Source: Lingula anatina
Taxonomy: Eukaryota; Brachiopoda; Lingulata; Lingulida; Lingulidae
Assembly: GCF_001039355.2 (NCBI RefSeq)
Contig: NW_019776057.1
Location: forward strand, 187,538 to 251,537
DNA: 64,000 nt
Reading direction: 5' to 3'
Shown: positions 29,501-41,194 of the stretch, piece after piece
How the letters are laid out: each line of letters starts with the position of its first letter
Numbering within the stretch: position 1 is the first letter of the stretch
Position numbers and translations under genes: made by a program
Notes under the pieces: model-generated
Seen by the model: the letters and a program-made list of their open reading frames with translations, nothing else
Databases searched by the model: none
Told to the model about the DNA's origin: nothing

Positions 29501-32032
29501 TTTTCTTTTGTTGTAGTGTTAGTGTTTTGTGGTAAAAGTTGTTTTGCTTTTAGTTTTTAAGAGCATATCATCATGTATTTTTGCCCCCATGATTATTAGG
29601 CAAGGTTTTCATGCAGAAATTTTGGAGAGAGTATTGAAAATGCTGATATTACAGTAGTAGAAATACAATAAATTGGTATGCTGTATCATGCAGTATAGAA
29701 AAAAATTTCAAATAGTCTGTTCTGAATTAAACCTTTTATCTTGTTTTTTTAAAGAGCTCTCCACACTGTCCCCCCTAGCACTGATCTTTACTGGCACGTG
29801 ATTGCACAGAAAGTAGGAACTCGTTCTGCCTCCCAGTGTCAACAGTTCCACCAGAAGGAGGTGCCAAGCACTGAGAAGTCACTGTCACAGAAGAAAAAAA
29901 AGAGTAAGTTACACCATTTGTGTCACATTGCTATGCAGAAGCATTTGTTAAAGGGCTGCTCCAGACTATGTTGACTTAGGGGTCCAAACAATTTCCTAGT
30001 TGTCACTATATTATTCGCTTTTTTTAAAGCTACATTAGAAGTGAGCGTGGATTCCCAGGAAGGCATGTAAACCACTTCTACTAGTTTCTAATATACTAAA
30101 ATTAAGTCGACATGCTAAGTCATTAACCAAGTTAATTTCTTAATCAGCCAAAAATGGCTGCACCTTCACATTTCTGGTTGGAAATAGGCCTGTTTACCCA
30201 TCCCTCCAGTTTGTAAAAGTCCACTGAATCATGAGGTACTGCACATGCATTGTATAATCATCACTTCAACGTTGGATGTAGCTGTGCACGCTGTTTGGAT
30301 GTAGCTGTGAAAACAACTGAAGGTTATATAGTACAAATATTCTTTTTCAGGATATTGAAAAATTGTCCTTTGGTATTTCTCTAGGTGATACTATTTGAAA
30401 CTATATGGTAGTATTTGGTGGGGTTTTGTGGCAGTAATTTGACTTCAAATACATCTTTAATCCTCACCATTAAACTATCACAGAATTGTGTTCACATTTT
30501 ATTTCAGATGATGTGAAGGAGCAACAGGTGGAACTGACTGGTAAAGTTGGCACTATGAAGAGAAAACGCCAACTTCGAGAATTAATACAACAACATGAGC
30601 ATGGATATGAGGATGATTTCTTTGACTCCACACCATTCAGAAAATCCAAAAAGGTTAAGGTGAGTGAAGAAAAAAGAAGACACCTATCCTGCTTTGGTTG
30701 TTATAGTTAACCCATTTACATTTAAAATTTAACCTTACCTTCCATGTTTTTTCTTTTTAATTTCAGATTATTGAATATCATCAATATCTTAAGGATCCTC
30801 CCATTTTTACTTAACAGGAATAGCCCCATTTGATTTTTGCTCTCTTTAATGAGTCATACAACAGTTATAGAGAATGTCATTGTTGTTCCAGTTGCCCACC
30901 CCAGGAGACAGCAGTGAAGAGGAAGAGGAAACTAACATAAGTGTAGGTGGCGCCAAGGGCAAGTTTTTCACTCCAGTGGTCAAGACTGGGAGACGTTGGG
31001 CACCAAGGTCGGAAAAGAAGACACCACATTCAACATTAGTCAGCCCAGGCTTGCTGAAATCTGTTAACAGGTATAAAAAATTAATTTAAAATAATTTTTT
31101 AATGCTCATTCTAATTTAAAATTGACATTCAAAACTTATTTTCACATATATTGGTATATTTTTTTAATTTTATTATTTCCAATAAAAGATAATATAAGAT
31201 AGAATTAGAGTGCATTAAGAATTTGATTCACTAATAAGAAATTTCATAAGTATGTAGTCCTTTATACTGTGTTCTTGACAACTGTTTATTTTGTTTGACC
31301 TTAGGAATGAAGTAGATCAGTACATAAACAAATTGAAGAGAGGAAAGAAAGGATTTTTGCTTCAGAAAACAGAGAGCAAACAGGAAAAAAAGGTATAATA
31401 ATTTTTTTTTTTTTTTTTTTTGCATGTTTTGCTGTTGCACTTCAGAATCTGTGGACATGAATGAATTGGAAGTGTTCACATTATTTGTGGTTGGTAAGAC
31501 TAGCTTACATTTTGGTAAACTTGGTGTTGATTTCACTGCAGAATTGCTGTTAGCTGATAAATGGCAATTTTTATGATTATCTGAGACATAAGAAATGACA
31601 GCAAATGACCTGTAACATGTATATATTAATTCAAATTTATTTTTTGTGCATTAAAAAAAGTTTTTAAGTGCACCTTCTTTAAATTTCTGGTCATAAATTT
31701 GACATACCTATTTCCCATAAAGTCCCAAAGCACAGAAAGCAAGTAAAAACATCTGTGTAATCAATCTCAGGAAATAATGAAATGAAACCCTGTGGCATTT
31801 CTTAAGGCAGTACTATTTGAAACCATATGGTCAGTTTAAATATGTGTATAATATACCTCTTATTATGCATTATTCATAATCGATGCACATCTTTTTTTTT
31901 TCATTCCAGCCTGTTAGAACTGCCACCACAACAATGCCTCAGTCAGACATTTTCCAGGTAAAAGAAGTTTCTGATGAAGACTCAGAGGAAGAAAAGGACT
32001 TTTATTATTCAGATGAAGAAGGGAACAATTAA
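20535..32032 (+). CDS. MIS18BP1: MIS18BP1/KNL2 homologue: SANTA, CENP-C-like motif and SANT/Myb domains
   Basis: Coding exons: 20535-20696, 21496-21615, 22118-23108, 23484-23924, 24102-24187, 24491-24582, 24960-25090, 25747-25837, 26088-26188 (or 26728-26828), 26431-26630 (or 27071-27270), 27536-27602, 28022-29287, 29755-29903, 30508-30659, 30892-31070, 31305-31392 and 31910-32032. Using one copy of the duplicated pair and allowing for one missing base near 28209-28216, the phases close to about 1479 aa. Residues 609-696 form a SANTA domain (VLTEWIIRPIN, FVEGK, FWHSTAIVKR, YVLVGPI, AFKKGFPSEWREVI). Residues 750-764 (RTRSGRRVFPQLAWW) look like a CENP-C motif. Residues 1238-1284 form a SANT/Myb repeat (EQWSQKEINSLQRAL, YWHVIAQKVGTRSASQCQQF). 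The rest is Ser/Lys/acidic and probably disordered, ending in an acidic tail. The family brings Mis18 and HJURP to centromeres to load CENP-A. The start ATG directly follows an acceptor, so exon 1 is probably non-coding. Confidence 0.93.
24491..25837 (+). other. MIS18BP1: SANTA domain exons of MIS18BP1
   Basis: Exons 24491-24582, 24960-25090 and 25747-25837 (phases 2, 1, 2) encode the SANT-associated domain with its conserved tryptophans, WHSTAIV and GFPSEW. In characterised KNL2/M18BP1 proteins SANTA defines the family and is usually placed before the SANT domain, as here. Confidence 0.92.
26053..26659 (+). repeat. About 607-bp direct duplication in MIS18BP1, copy 1
   Basis: Carries exons 26088-26188 and 26431-26630 with their intron. 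Copy 2 lies exactly 640 bp downstream with only isolated substitutions (for example TTCTTGTTTAG versus TTCTTTTTTAG before the acceptor, and CCAGAAAAAAG versus CCAGAATAAAG). After 26659 copy 1 runs into a GGGGCCGGTTTCACAAAGC repeat and the single n at 26691. Confidence 0.9.
26456..26500 (+). other. MIS18BP1: CENP-C-like motif in MIS18BP1 (also at 27096-27140)
   Basis: The frame reads PRTRSGRRVFPQLAWW, matching the CENP-C motif pattern of basic residues with Arg-Ser, a spaced Arg, Pro, then an aromatic pair at the end. In CENP-C the Arg contacts the nucleosome acidic patch and the aromatic pair the CENP-A tail. Non-mammalian vertebrate and plant KNL2 proteins are known to carry such a motif after SANTA; this protein has the same order. 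Binding is inferred. Confidence 0.75.
26691..26691. other. Single n at a duplication boundary
   Basis: The second single ambiguous base of the window, directly before copy 2 of the MIS18BP1 exon duplication. Confidence 0.95.
26693..27298 (+). repeat. About 606-bp direct duplication in MIS18BP1, copy 2
   Basis: Contains second versions of the two exons (26728-26828, 27071-27270) with unchanged protein sequence. Exon 26431-26630 leaves phase 0 but exon 26728-26828 needs phase 2, so a transcript using all four exons would be out of frame. Confidence 0.9.
28201..28216 (+). other. MIS18BP1: Apparent one-base deletion in a homopolymer of MIS18BP1 exon 28022-29287
   Basis: Before this site the frame entering from 27602/28022 is open; it then hits TGA at 28228. 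Immediately after TTTTTTTGGAAAAAAAA a different frame is open to the donor at 29287 and joins the SANT domain correctly. Adding one base in the run fixes both the stop and the phase at 29287|29755. Most likely a homopolymer base-call error or a rare allele. Confidence 0.8.
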
Positions 32033-32926
32033 AAAGTCTTCATTTTTCTTTTATTTCATTTATTGGATACGTCATATTTCTGCATCCATGATTCAGTCTG
32101 GCCTCAATGTGCCAGCCCTTCTTTATAACAATGGGTAAACATGGTATGCGGATTTGTACACAGTAGTTTATTATTGGTCTTCTGCCAAACTATAGGTAAT
32201 ACTGAATATTTAAACTACCAAAGGACTTTTTTAAGTGAGATATGAAGGTGAAGCAGCCCTTGGAAGATTTGAAATTTCAGCTCCTGTTGAGTTGGACAGT
32301 TCGTTTAGATAATGATTTGATTTAGATGTCCCTCTGTGTTGGGGCAAATAAAATGTACAGAACTGTTTGTTGCACTCTTATTATGTTTCTGCACTTGGTT
32401 GTGCAATATTACACTTAAATATTTAAGTGTATCAGATTTTTTATCTTACCTTAGGTACATGAGAACTGTCTGCGCATTTGAATAGTATTATAGAAGGGTA
32501 CCTTGGCAAGTTGAGATGATAAAATAAGACTGAACTAATCTGATGTATGGACTTTTTTTGTAACACCAATCACCTAAGTGAGCTCAAGGGACCATGATGG
32601 ATCAGTTATCACTATGATCTGGGGGCATCTGCTGAACACGAACTCAGTTACGATTACCTCTCAAAAACAAAATTATTTCTTAAAATTTTCATAATGTATG
32701 TTATAACAATAGTGATGAGCATAGCTTATTTATATTTAATTTTTGTAAGGAGAATCTTTTTGAACCTCTGCCTGCATTGAGCCCCACAGATAAATTGTCA
32801 TTGCCATTATCCCATTTTCCTACTATACTTTCATCAGACTTGTTTTACACTATTAGTGTTTGCAGTGTTATAAAAGAGTTAAGGTCCGGAAATGTGTTCT
32901 TGCTTTGTAAAATTGACTGTTCTTAC

Positions 32927-32932
32927 AATAAA
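32927..32932 (+). terminator. Candidate poly(A) signal of MIS18BP1
   Basis: AATAAA in TTACAATAAATGTTAAGG, about 0.9 kb after the stop, followed by T/GT-rich sequence (GTCATTGTGTATTCGTTACATTTGTT). Confidence 0.5.
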
Positions 32933-33388
32933 TGTTAAGGCAAATTAAATTTATGCTATGTCATTGTGTATTCGTTACATTTGTTCTCAACCTATGTAGT
33001 CCTTTCTTGCATGTCCTTGATCTTAAATCCAAACTGCAATTCCACGCTCATCAAATGACATTCATCCATGTCTAACAAACTTCAACAAGGGCAACTGACA
33101 GGATAATATTGAAAATTTTCTTATTTTAACACAAATTGCATTTGTTACAGCTGTTCATTGAGGAAATTACTAAACTCTTAGTATGTAACACAGCTGATGA
33201 GATTCTTCTCTGATTTCAAGTTTTTACTTTTGTGAAATTTTCATTTCTCACAAATTGACATTTTCTAGGTGCGTTAAAAAATATTACAAAGAACTGAAAG
33301 TTTTTTGAAGCTGTATGCACAATTCTTTTCACTTTTAAAAGCATCTGTCCATTGCACTAATTCTTTTAACTCCAATTCTCACCCAAAA

Positions 33389-33394
33389 TTTATT
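33389..33394 (-). terminator. Candidate poly(A) signal of SLC30A6
   Basis: TTTATT on plus (AATAAA on minus), about 240 bp past the SLC30A6 stop. Positional choice only. Confidence 0.35.
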
Positions 33395-33633
33395 GAGACA
33401 AGACTAATTCTCATAGCATATACAAATGACAGTCAATACTTGTAGTGTTGTATACCAAACTACATATACCCATACACAACTTTTTATAACTACAAATGTG
33501 TGTAAAGCATATAATATCTGTGGTAACAGGTCAAATCCAGACACCCTGAATTCTTGGAGTTTACTGGTAACTAACCACTATCATCTACTAACACATCTCA
33601 TCATTATTTGCAGCACTACATATTTATTCTGCA

Positions 33634-36600
33634 TCACCTCTGTGTCCCTGGAGCATACAAAGTCACAGACTCTGAATTCAGCCCTCCAGTCTTGGGGTCT
33701 GGGGTTCTGTATCCTTGCTGCAGTCGCACAGAGTTTTTCCCTGGAATAACCCCTGCCATGTTTCCACTCTGTGGAGTTTGTATAGGAGTTAGACTGTCTG
33801 TGGCAAAATCAGTTTTGTTAAAAGCTGAGGGAGGATTGCTACCATAGATGGCAGCACTAGTGCCTTGTGGCACCATGGGTGTGCTGGTGTAATACTGTCC
33901 ACTTTTATAAGGTGTAAATGGCTGAATTCCTGGGGGGACCATAGAACTGGTCTCTGACCCCAGGGGAAGTTTTACAGGTGGTGTTACACCTATTGTTGAT
34001 AATGAAGATTCTGAATGAAACGGACTGTTGTGGATGATTTGATAGGCTGTGGGTCTGGTCCAATCATCTTTAAAGACTTGAACAGTTAAATCTGAGACTA
34101 TGTTGGAAAGCCTGCTGGAAACATGTGCCAGTACTAACTGCTCTTGGGCATCACGTCTGATCCTTACATGGAGAGAACCAGCCTGATAAAAAAAGGGAAT
34201 TTCACTACAAATGGTTAACAAAATGGGAATTCCACTGCCCAAATGCACTGATAACAAGCAGTTCTTAGCTGGACTTGCAAATAATTTATTCTAGTTATTA
34301 TTTCAGTAAAGCTTTATCAAGTGGAGACTTGACCTTTATTCCATTTTCAAATATTTTGTAAAGAAAATTACATTTACTACAAGAATTTTTGCTCTTATTT
34401 CTAAAGATCTGTTATTTACCAGTTTTCCAAATGACAAAGTCCAAAAATGTTCATTTCTGAACTCTAAAACTCCATCAAGAGTGGAGGCCTCTCTCAGGCA
34501 TTTGTCCAGCTGACCAATCACATAGGTGGGGGTGGTCTGCAAACAAGTAAACAATAATATTCAAAACAAAAACATGAAAAAGAAACCACGAGTTAAATAT
34601 GATACATACGAAGACAAAATACTAAAGAATGTTCCCCATTCAATATTCCCATGTGTGTCTAGTATTCTGCTCTGTGTCAGGCAGCGAGGCCATTAAGGGA
34701 TTATACAACATCGCTTCCAAGTGGGGTCGGCCATATTTGACCTGTGGACCAGTTAGTCTGCTGATTATCTGTTCTGAATGCAGCCTTAGTCTCACCTGTA
34801 AAAGGATCATCCCACTGTAAACAGCCATGGGAAACATGGTGCCAAATGTCATCACTGAGATACACATAGCTGCCCAGGTGTCTGCAGCTTGGTAATTACT
34901 GAGGAGAACAAAATATAAACCTGCACATTAAGTTTATCTGGGTCCAGTTTCACCAACACTGGATAGGACCATCCTATGGATAACACTATACATTGCATAA
35001 AACTGTTGTCCTCTAGACAGATACCCTGTTAATACTATTCCCAGGATAATTGTCTTATAAAATTGGTTAGCTGACTTTGGATGTTTAACTTTTTGATTAA
35101 ATAAATTAAAATTCTTGAAAGTTCACAACTGAAAATTTTAGTCTTACTTAACCAGTCTTAGTCTGATTTGAACCAAACAAATCTGTAATGTGCCAATTGA
35201 ATGAAATATTTTTGTGCTAATTGAATGAAATATTGTTGCTGCTTCATAAGTAGAAACATGTGGCTACAGTTTTAATTCACCAGCTTCTCTATTAATGCAG
35301 ATTTATTTTAAATTGAAGCAGACCAAAATTTTAACCAAAAACTTGAGACTTACTTTCTGTCTACAGTGTTATTGTGAAACTGACCGCAGAAGATATATTA
35401 CTTGTACAAGTATCTCACTTACTACATGTCTATGAGAACATAGGTGACAAAGAGAGCTGTGGCCCCAGCAAATGCTATCAGAGCGAAGGGGTTGATTCTA
35501 GGTAGCAACAGCCTGCTTAGTCCAGGGACCACCTTACAGAATCTGAAAAACAAATTGAAATGAATCATTCAACCCAGGTTCCTCTCCGCATGTCACCACT
35601 CTTGAAGAAAGCTTATTTTTCACATTTTTGACCTCAATTTAAAAAAAAAAAATATGACTTATGCTCTAATAACGTTTTCTTTTTGTAAACAGTATCAACC
35701 TCAGAGCAGTCCTGCTTGGCCTGTGCAGCACTACTATGTACATGTAATTAAAGCAACCGCAGCTGCTGCTTCATTGTCTTAAAATAAATTTGTTTGTCTA
35801 TATACACTGCACTGTGGTTACTGAAGGATCTGCATGTTGGGTATGGCTGGTGGTGAGAGAACAAACTCACCCTTCACTGATGTCAGCTACATGTTCCTGA
35901 AGCCAACTAGAACTGGAGGCCTCCACAACATGGTTGAATGCCTTGTTTTCAACACTGTATGTCATGAAGATGTGAACCAAGAAAGCTACCAAGGCTCCTA
36001 GTAATAGCCTGCCTCTAAAAAAATCAACAATTTAAAATATTTTCACACAAGTTATTGAAATAATCAGGTACCATAATACTTGCTCATGCTTATATATATA
36101 TATAAAGTTAACAGTGCTGAATATAAAACAAAAAACGTGCACACAATATGCTTCAGAGAGAGAGAGACAGACGGAGACAGATGGAGGGAGGCAGGGAGAC
36201 AGGCTTGGGTCCTGGCATATAACTAATTATACAGTTAACCTAATCAATGCATACTTACTCATGAACATCTGGTTGCTGTATCATTCTTTCTACACTGAAA
36301 GAATATGTATTGTAAAATAAATATACCATGATGATGGAAATGAAATTCATGATTGTCAGTGTCTAGTTTCTTTATACAAATATAAAGACAACTTTAACGC
36401 AAAATTATCAAACTTTTTTAAACAGCCTGACACTTTTTGCTGTCAAACTGCTTCTAAATAAATCATATTCACGCCCTTTTTTTGCGATATATATTTCCAA
36501 AACAGACTAATAATAATGTAACTTGTAAAAAATAAGATCCTTACCTTTCTTTAATGATAAAGAAGGACCCTAGTTGTGCCAACATTGTACTTGAGAACAC

Positions 36601-38543
36601 AGCTAACACCTCAAAACGCTCATATCTGTAACACATAATACAGTCATTCATTTTTCTTTTACTGAAATTCTGCATCCTGACATGCTCTCTCAAACGTTTT
36701 CTTCCTATATCCTCTGTGCTGTTACTTATACTAAATTACAAATTTGATCCAAAAATCACATTTCATAAAATAACATGGGCAACTGACCTATGATCCTGGT
36801 AAATTTGGAATTCAAAGAACGCTTTACCTAGCATTAAGTACCAGCTAACATATTTTCATTATAGCTTAATTCCCTTCTACTCTACATGTTGCACCTGAGG
36901 AAAACAATGGCACTGAGCCAGTTACAGCTTTGCTAAGCAGACCATGAGTGATAAAGACTGGTCCACAGGAGAGCATATATACATACCCAAAGGAAAAAAC
37001 AGAAGATGGACCCTGTTTCTGAACCCAAAGGGTTATCAGTGCAGTCAGCAACCTAAAAATGAACAATCCCATCATAAAATTGGTTCCTAATATTGTCAAC
37101 ATACAACTGTATTGATACAATATACAATGCAGAACAACAACATGAAACAGTAGACTATGGCTGTGATACAACATGCTTAGTTTTTTTTATGTTTCAGAAC
37201 CAGGACATGTTGCACTTTAAATATCTGTATCCTTTCAGCAAGATCACTCTTCTATATCCACTTACCTCAGCAAATCAAATATTGCCAAATATGAGTAAGC
37301 TGTCAGTGCTGAAAAAGGCAGTATGAAATTGAAATATGAATTTAAGCAAGAGGCATTTAACAGTATCTATTGTGATTTGGGAAATGTTAGAGATGAAATG
37401 TCAAAGACAAAATCCCAATGCATCATTTTCACTGATACTTTGTTTTATTCATATATTCTAGAACTCAAAGTAGCATTCATTTCAGTTCTTAAATTTTATT
37501 TATAAGTATTTTTTTTTTCCTAATCTAAAAATCTGCTCCTTACCCATGCTGTTTGTTGAGTGACACCAAAGAAGTAAAATGAAAACACAAACAATATTAA
37601 CTGCTGCATAGGCAATGATCCTCCTTGCCTGAAATATATCAAATAATGCTTTTATTATATCTGCACTGGACCCTTCAGAATTCATCTAGTATATACTAGT
37701 TAATCTTGAAATACTTTTGTTACATCACATATACACGTGTGCATTTTTATATTTGGTAAGCCAGTATTACATGTACAACCATTTTCTGAGATTGCCACAC
37801 TTTATATATCAATATTAAGCTATACTGTTATTAACCAACCTTGGGCTCTGCCATAAGAAAATCCATTTCCTTGGCAACCATTTTCAAAAATGAATTTCTA
37901 CTGCTGTTGTGAGGTCCAAATGGATGAATAGTTCCCTAAGACATAACAAAAGGAATGATAAAAATAATTTTCTAACATTTCATCAGAATTTCGTATACTT
38001 TATCAGAATTGCTATGTAATGAATTATACATGAATTATTTGTCTTGCCAAATCATTTTTGAAATATCGGGCTTCAGATATATACAGATAAGAAAATAAAG
38101 ATTTAAATGTCAGTTTTAAAACAAAAAGATGCAAACAAAATATTGTTACACCACTAATTTATTTTTTTTGAAAACATTTTATTACACAGCATTAAAAATA
38201 ATTTTTTGCTCTCCATATACCACCCTTTTTCTATTTTATTAAAATTTTGAAAATACTGCAGTGCTGAGAACATGAACATATTAATGTGGACTTCATTGTT
38301 CTTCAAGTTGATATAGGAAGGGTTGAGCCACCTTTCCTTTTTCTTTTCAGGGGAAACTGGCTTCACTGATATGCATTGTTGCTTTCTTTTAAATTCTACA
38401 GCAATTTAGAGATTACATTCAAAGCTTAATTATAAGTCAGAGCAAATTCCTAGAATTTTAAAACACCATATAGAAAGTTGACAGTTTGTACCACTCACCA
38501 GGGCAACACTACCACCCAAACCAGCAGTGTGTTTTCCATTCAT
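33634..38543 (-). CDS. SLC30A6: Zinc transporter 6 homologue (cation diffusion facilitator family), complete copy
   Basis: Twelve coding exons on minus: 38543-38499, 37935-37840, 37628-37544, 37308-37266, 37052-36987, 36625-36545, 36294-36259, 36014-35871, 35542-35423, 34898-34796, 34536-34420 and 34182-33634. All phases close to 494 aa (human ZnT6 is about 461). Family blocks in order: GTIHPFG, WCHSTNSMALTAYSYLAIFDL, SSVFSFGYERFEVLAVFSST, ASSSSWLQEHVADISEG, LPRINPFALIAFAGATALFVTYVLID, MTFGTMFPMAVYSGMILLQTT, VIGQLDKCLREASTLDGVLEFRNEHFWTLSFGKLAGSLHVRIRRDA and VQVFKDDWTRP, then a Pro/Ser/Thr-rich tail. The usual zinc-binding His of the second membrane helix is replaced (AYSYLAIFD), as in ZnT6, which does not transport zinc alone but forms a heterodimer with ZnT5 in the early secretory pathway. 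An acceptor two bases before the ATG (exon start 38545) implies an upstream non-coding exon. Confidence 0.96.
34686..34757. repeat. Dispersed 'GGCCATATTTGA' repeat in SLC30A6 intron 10
   Basis: GGGATTATACAACA...GTCGGCCATATTTGACCTGTGG matches the right arm of the renalase-intron foldback (13535-13592) with moderate divergence. Confidence 0.6.
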
Positions 38544-41187
38544 AGCTGTGTCTACAAGTGAATCCAAAACACCACAAGTTAAAATAACTAAATTAAACTA
38601 AAACTAGGCAAAGGAAAGCAGCTCAATATACCACACCAAGTGTAAAAAGTAAAAAGATCAGACTTAATCTAAGAAGTCCTCAAATATAAGTGCGTGATGG
38701 GTATCAAATGTAACATTTATGTTACCCCCCCTTTTTTTTTTGGGGGGGGGGGTGAATTTAAAGATAAATCTTTTCAATCTGCAGTCTTAAATATTCACAA
38801 TTTTAATTCCATTCAAACTATAACACAAACCAATAATAATATTCATCAAATTTGGTTTCTGAGTAGTTACAAGTTGGTTAGGAATGAGCGATGGGAGATG
38901 AATAAAATACAAGCAAAATGTTTGGGTGAGTAAACTACTGTCTTCCATAATCTAATATTTTGTACTAAGAAAATTGTTAAAAATTCACAGTAAAGTATAT
39001 TAACTGATTAAATACATGTGCAACCACACTTGTAATACAAATGTCTATGCTGTAAGCATGGGATGACCATTGCTCCCTTAATAAGCTCATTTAAGAATCT
39101 ATTTCCTTTAACAAATGAATTGGACAACTTCAGACTAATGCAAAGGCTAAACTGAAGTAATGGAAAATTTGTTTAAAAAAGTTTATATAAATTTTTTCAG
39201 TCACAAAAAGTTACCCCTGATCGAAACCTACTAACCTACCAGGTAGAACAAACCCAGAATTAGTAGTCGTAATCACAGGTAATGGGCTGATTGCATTAAA
39301 AAAAATTTGGAGGTATAAATGATTGGTTTAGGGGCGTGGCAAATGTAACAATGGCATGAGTGATTTTTAAATTCTTAAATTTTTTTTTTGTTCTTATGAT
39401 GCTCAGCAGGCCCCCTGAGAACAGTGATTAAATCACCATGGACAGCAAATTGTACTGAAGCAGCAGCTCCCCCCCCCCCCCCCAAAAAAAAAAGAAACAA
39501 TTCTTAGATTTTTAATTTTTTTCTAAATTCAGTTATGTGATGAACATATCAAGTCCATTCAAATTAATGAGGGCTGGAGGCAATGTAAGGGTGAACATCG
39601 AATATAGTTAATAATATTCAAAACTAATTTATTTGAAAAGCAGGGCCACTGACGAAAGAACATCACCACAATGACAACTGAATATTAAAATCCATAGCCT
39701 AGGAAATCTAAGACTTGCATTTAGAAGTATCATTGAGTTAAATAACGTAATGCATTGTTTGGCTAGTTTTCTACGGTACGTTTAAAGCAATAAAATGGCA
39801 TCGTACCGATTTTAGTAGACAACCTGACTGTAACTGAAAACACAGATGCCGTCTACAAATAATACAATGCCATCACTAAAATTTCCATACGGATATTTCT
39901 AAACAAAAAATCAAGATCCGTTACAATTGAATGAGAAATATAGGTCGATCTATTACCTACCCTTATTTACAATACCTGCTGTTTTAAATGTTTTAAGAGT
40001 ACATATTTTATAACCTTCTACAGTATGAGACGTGGACCTGAATGAAAAATACCGGAAGAATAGACCTACTTATTGAAAGCGAGGCCTTATCAAGACAATC
40101 CCAGTCCATTTTTGCCAAACCGATTTTCGATGGGTTAATGATTCCAACATCCACCTTATAAAGCGACTTAATAAAGCATGTGGTATTAGAATAACATAAT
40201 GCAAAATATGTTATCAAAACCGATTATGTATTTTTTTAACGAATTTAATATTAATTAAAACATTAGGCCAAACTAACGTTACATTGCCTACCTGCCATAG
40301 TTTAACGTTATGTTAGGCCTGCTGTTTAAGACTGTCGAATCAGGGAATTATATCGATATAATTCCCTGGTCGAATTAAACCCGGCACAGATTAAATTTTT
40401 TGATTTTCTAAATAATAGTATATATATGAACATGTAGCCGGCGTAGCTGTATATGACCGATTTCTAGGCCTACTAACCTTTTGCTGGGCTCTGAACAGAT
40501 CGTTTCAGCTGCCGTCTTACGCGGTTTTTTAATTAATGGACTTTACGTGTATCTTCAGTTGACAATCAATGGGCATGGGCAACTTTTCACTGACTTTTCA
40601 GCTGACTTTTGACCAACTAGCCTACACTTGTTATGAAGATCCTGTGCCCATTAGGCCCTACATATAAAATCCCTTTTCTTGCTTTTGTAGGCCTAACTTC
40701 AATTTTATTATTGCTATTTTTTTTCATAATAAGTACGCTCCATTCGTTATTCACATTATGAAAATGATTTTGGACAAAGGGAGAAAAGTGTACGATTTAT
40801 ACTAGTTATACAAAATCTAGCGTACTTTTTCTCATCAGTACAAAATCATTTGCCGTATGCCGTTTGTAGGCCTACAGTATTTAATTTAAAAGAAACAACA
40901 TTTCGTCGCACCTTCTAAAAGTTTGGTATATTCTCTAGAAAGATGGATTTACTAAACGTTTTTAATAATCAAATCTTGATATCAGCAATAAAGCACTACA
41001 AAATCATTAATTTGTTTGCAAAAGCTTTTAGGCGATGTTAAGATGTTATTTAACAGTGTAGTAGTTTTCCCTGTCTTGAGTTCAGATCGTGATTTTGACA
41101 TACCCTCTACTACGACAGATTGATTTTCGACAGATATTCACAGATATGTCTCTAGATAAATAGACTGTCATTTTGGTCTGATGTCAA
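38544..41187. other. 5' flank / non-coding first-exon region of SLC30A6 (copy 1)
   Basis: No protein-coding frame. It should contain the non-coding first exon and promoter; I could not place them. It holds a C7-T10-G11 mirror tract (about 38726-38752), a poly-C/poly-A junction (39470-39492) and the palindromic insert at 40341-40369. Confidence 0.55.
40341..40369. mobile_element. 29-bp near-perfect palindromic insertion with 6-bp target duplication
   Basis: CAGGGAATTATATC followed by its exact reverse complement and one G, flanked on both sides by TCGAAT (40335-40340, 40370-40375). The homologous position in the second haplotype copy (48375-48380) has a single TCGAAT and no insert. Confidence 0.8.
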
Positions 41188-41194
41188 CCCTAAC

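Larger units (their letters stand above)
32033..33633. other. Convergent 3' regions of MIS18BP1 and SLC30A6
   Basis: No further coding frames. The left part is the MIS18BP1 3' UTR and the right part the 3' UTR of SLC30A6; the stops face each other 1.6 kb apart. Confidence 0.7.
34364..41187. repeat. SLC30A6: About 7-kb duplicated segment, copy 1
   Basis: Runs from SLC30A6 intron 11 through its promoter side and matches 42378-49349 in the same orientation, with scattered substitutions and small indels. Homology stops at GTCTGATGTCAAC (41187), where a repeat-rich tail unique to copy 1 begins. Confidence 0.92.

Noticed and set aside
33426-33847. Plus-strand frames of about 80-107 codons over the SLC30A6 last exon and 3' UTR
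   Set aside because: Antisense shadow of the minus-strand exon and AT-rich UTR; no independent coding features.
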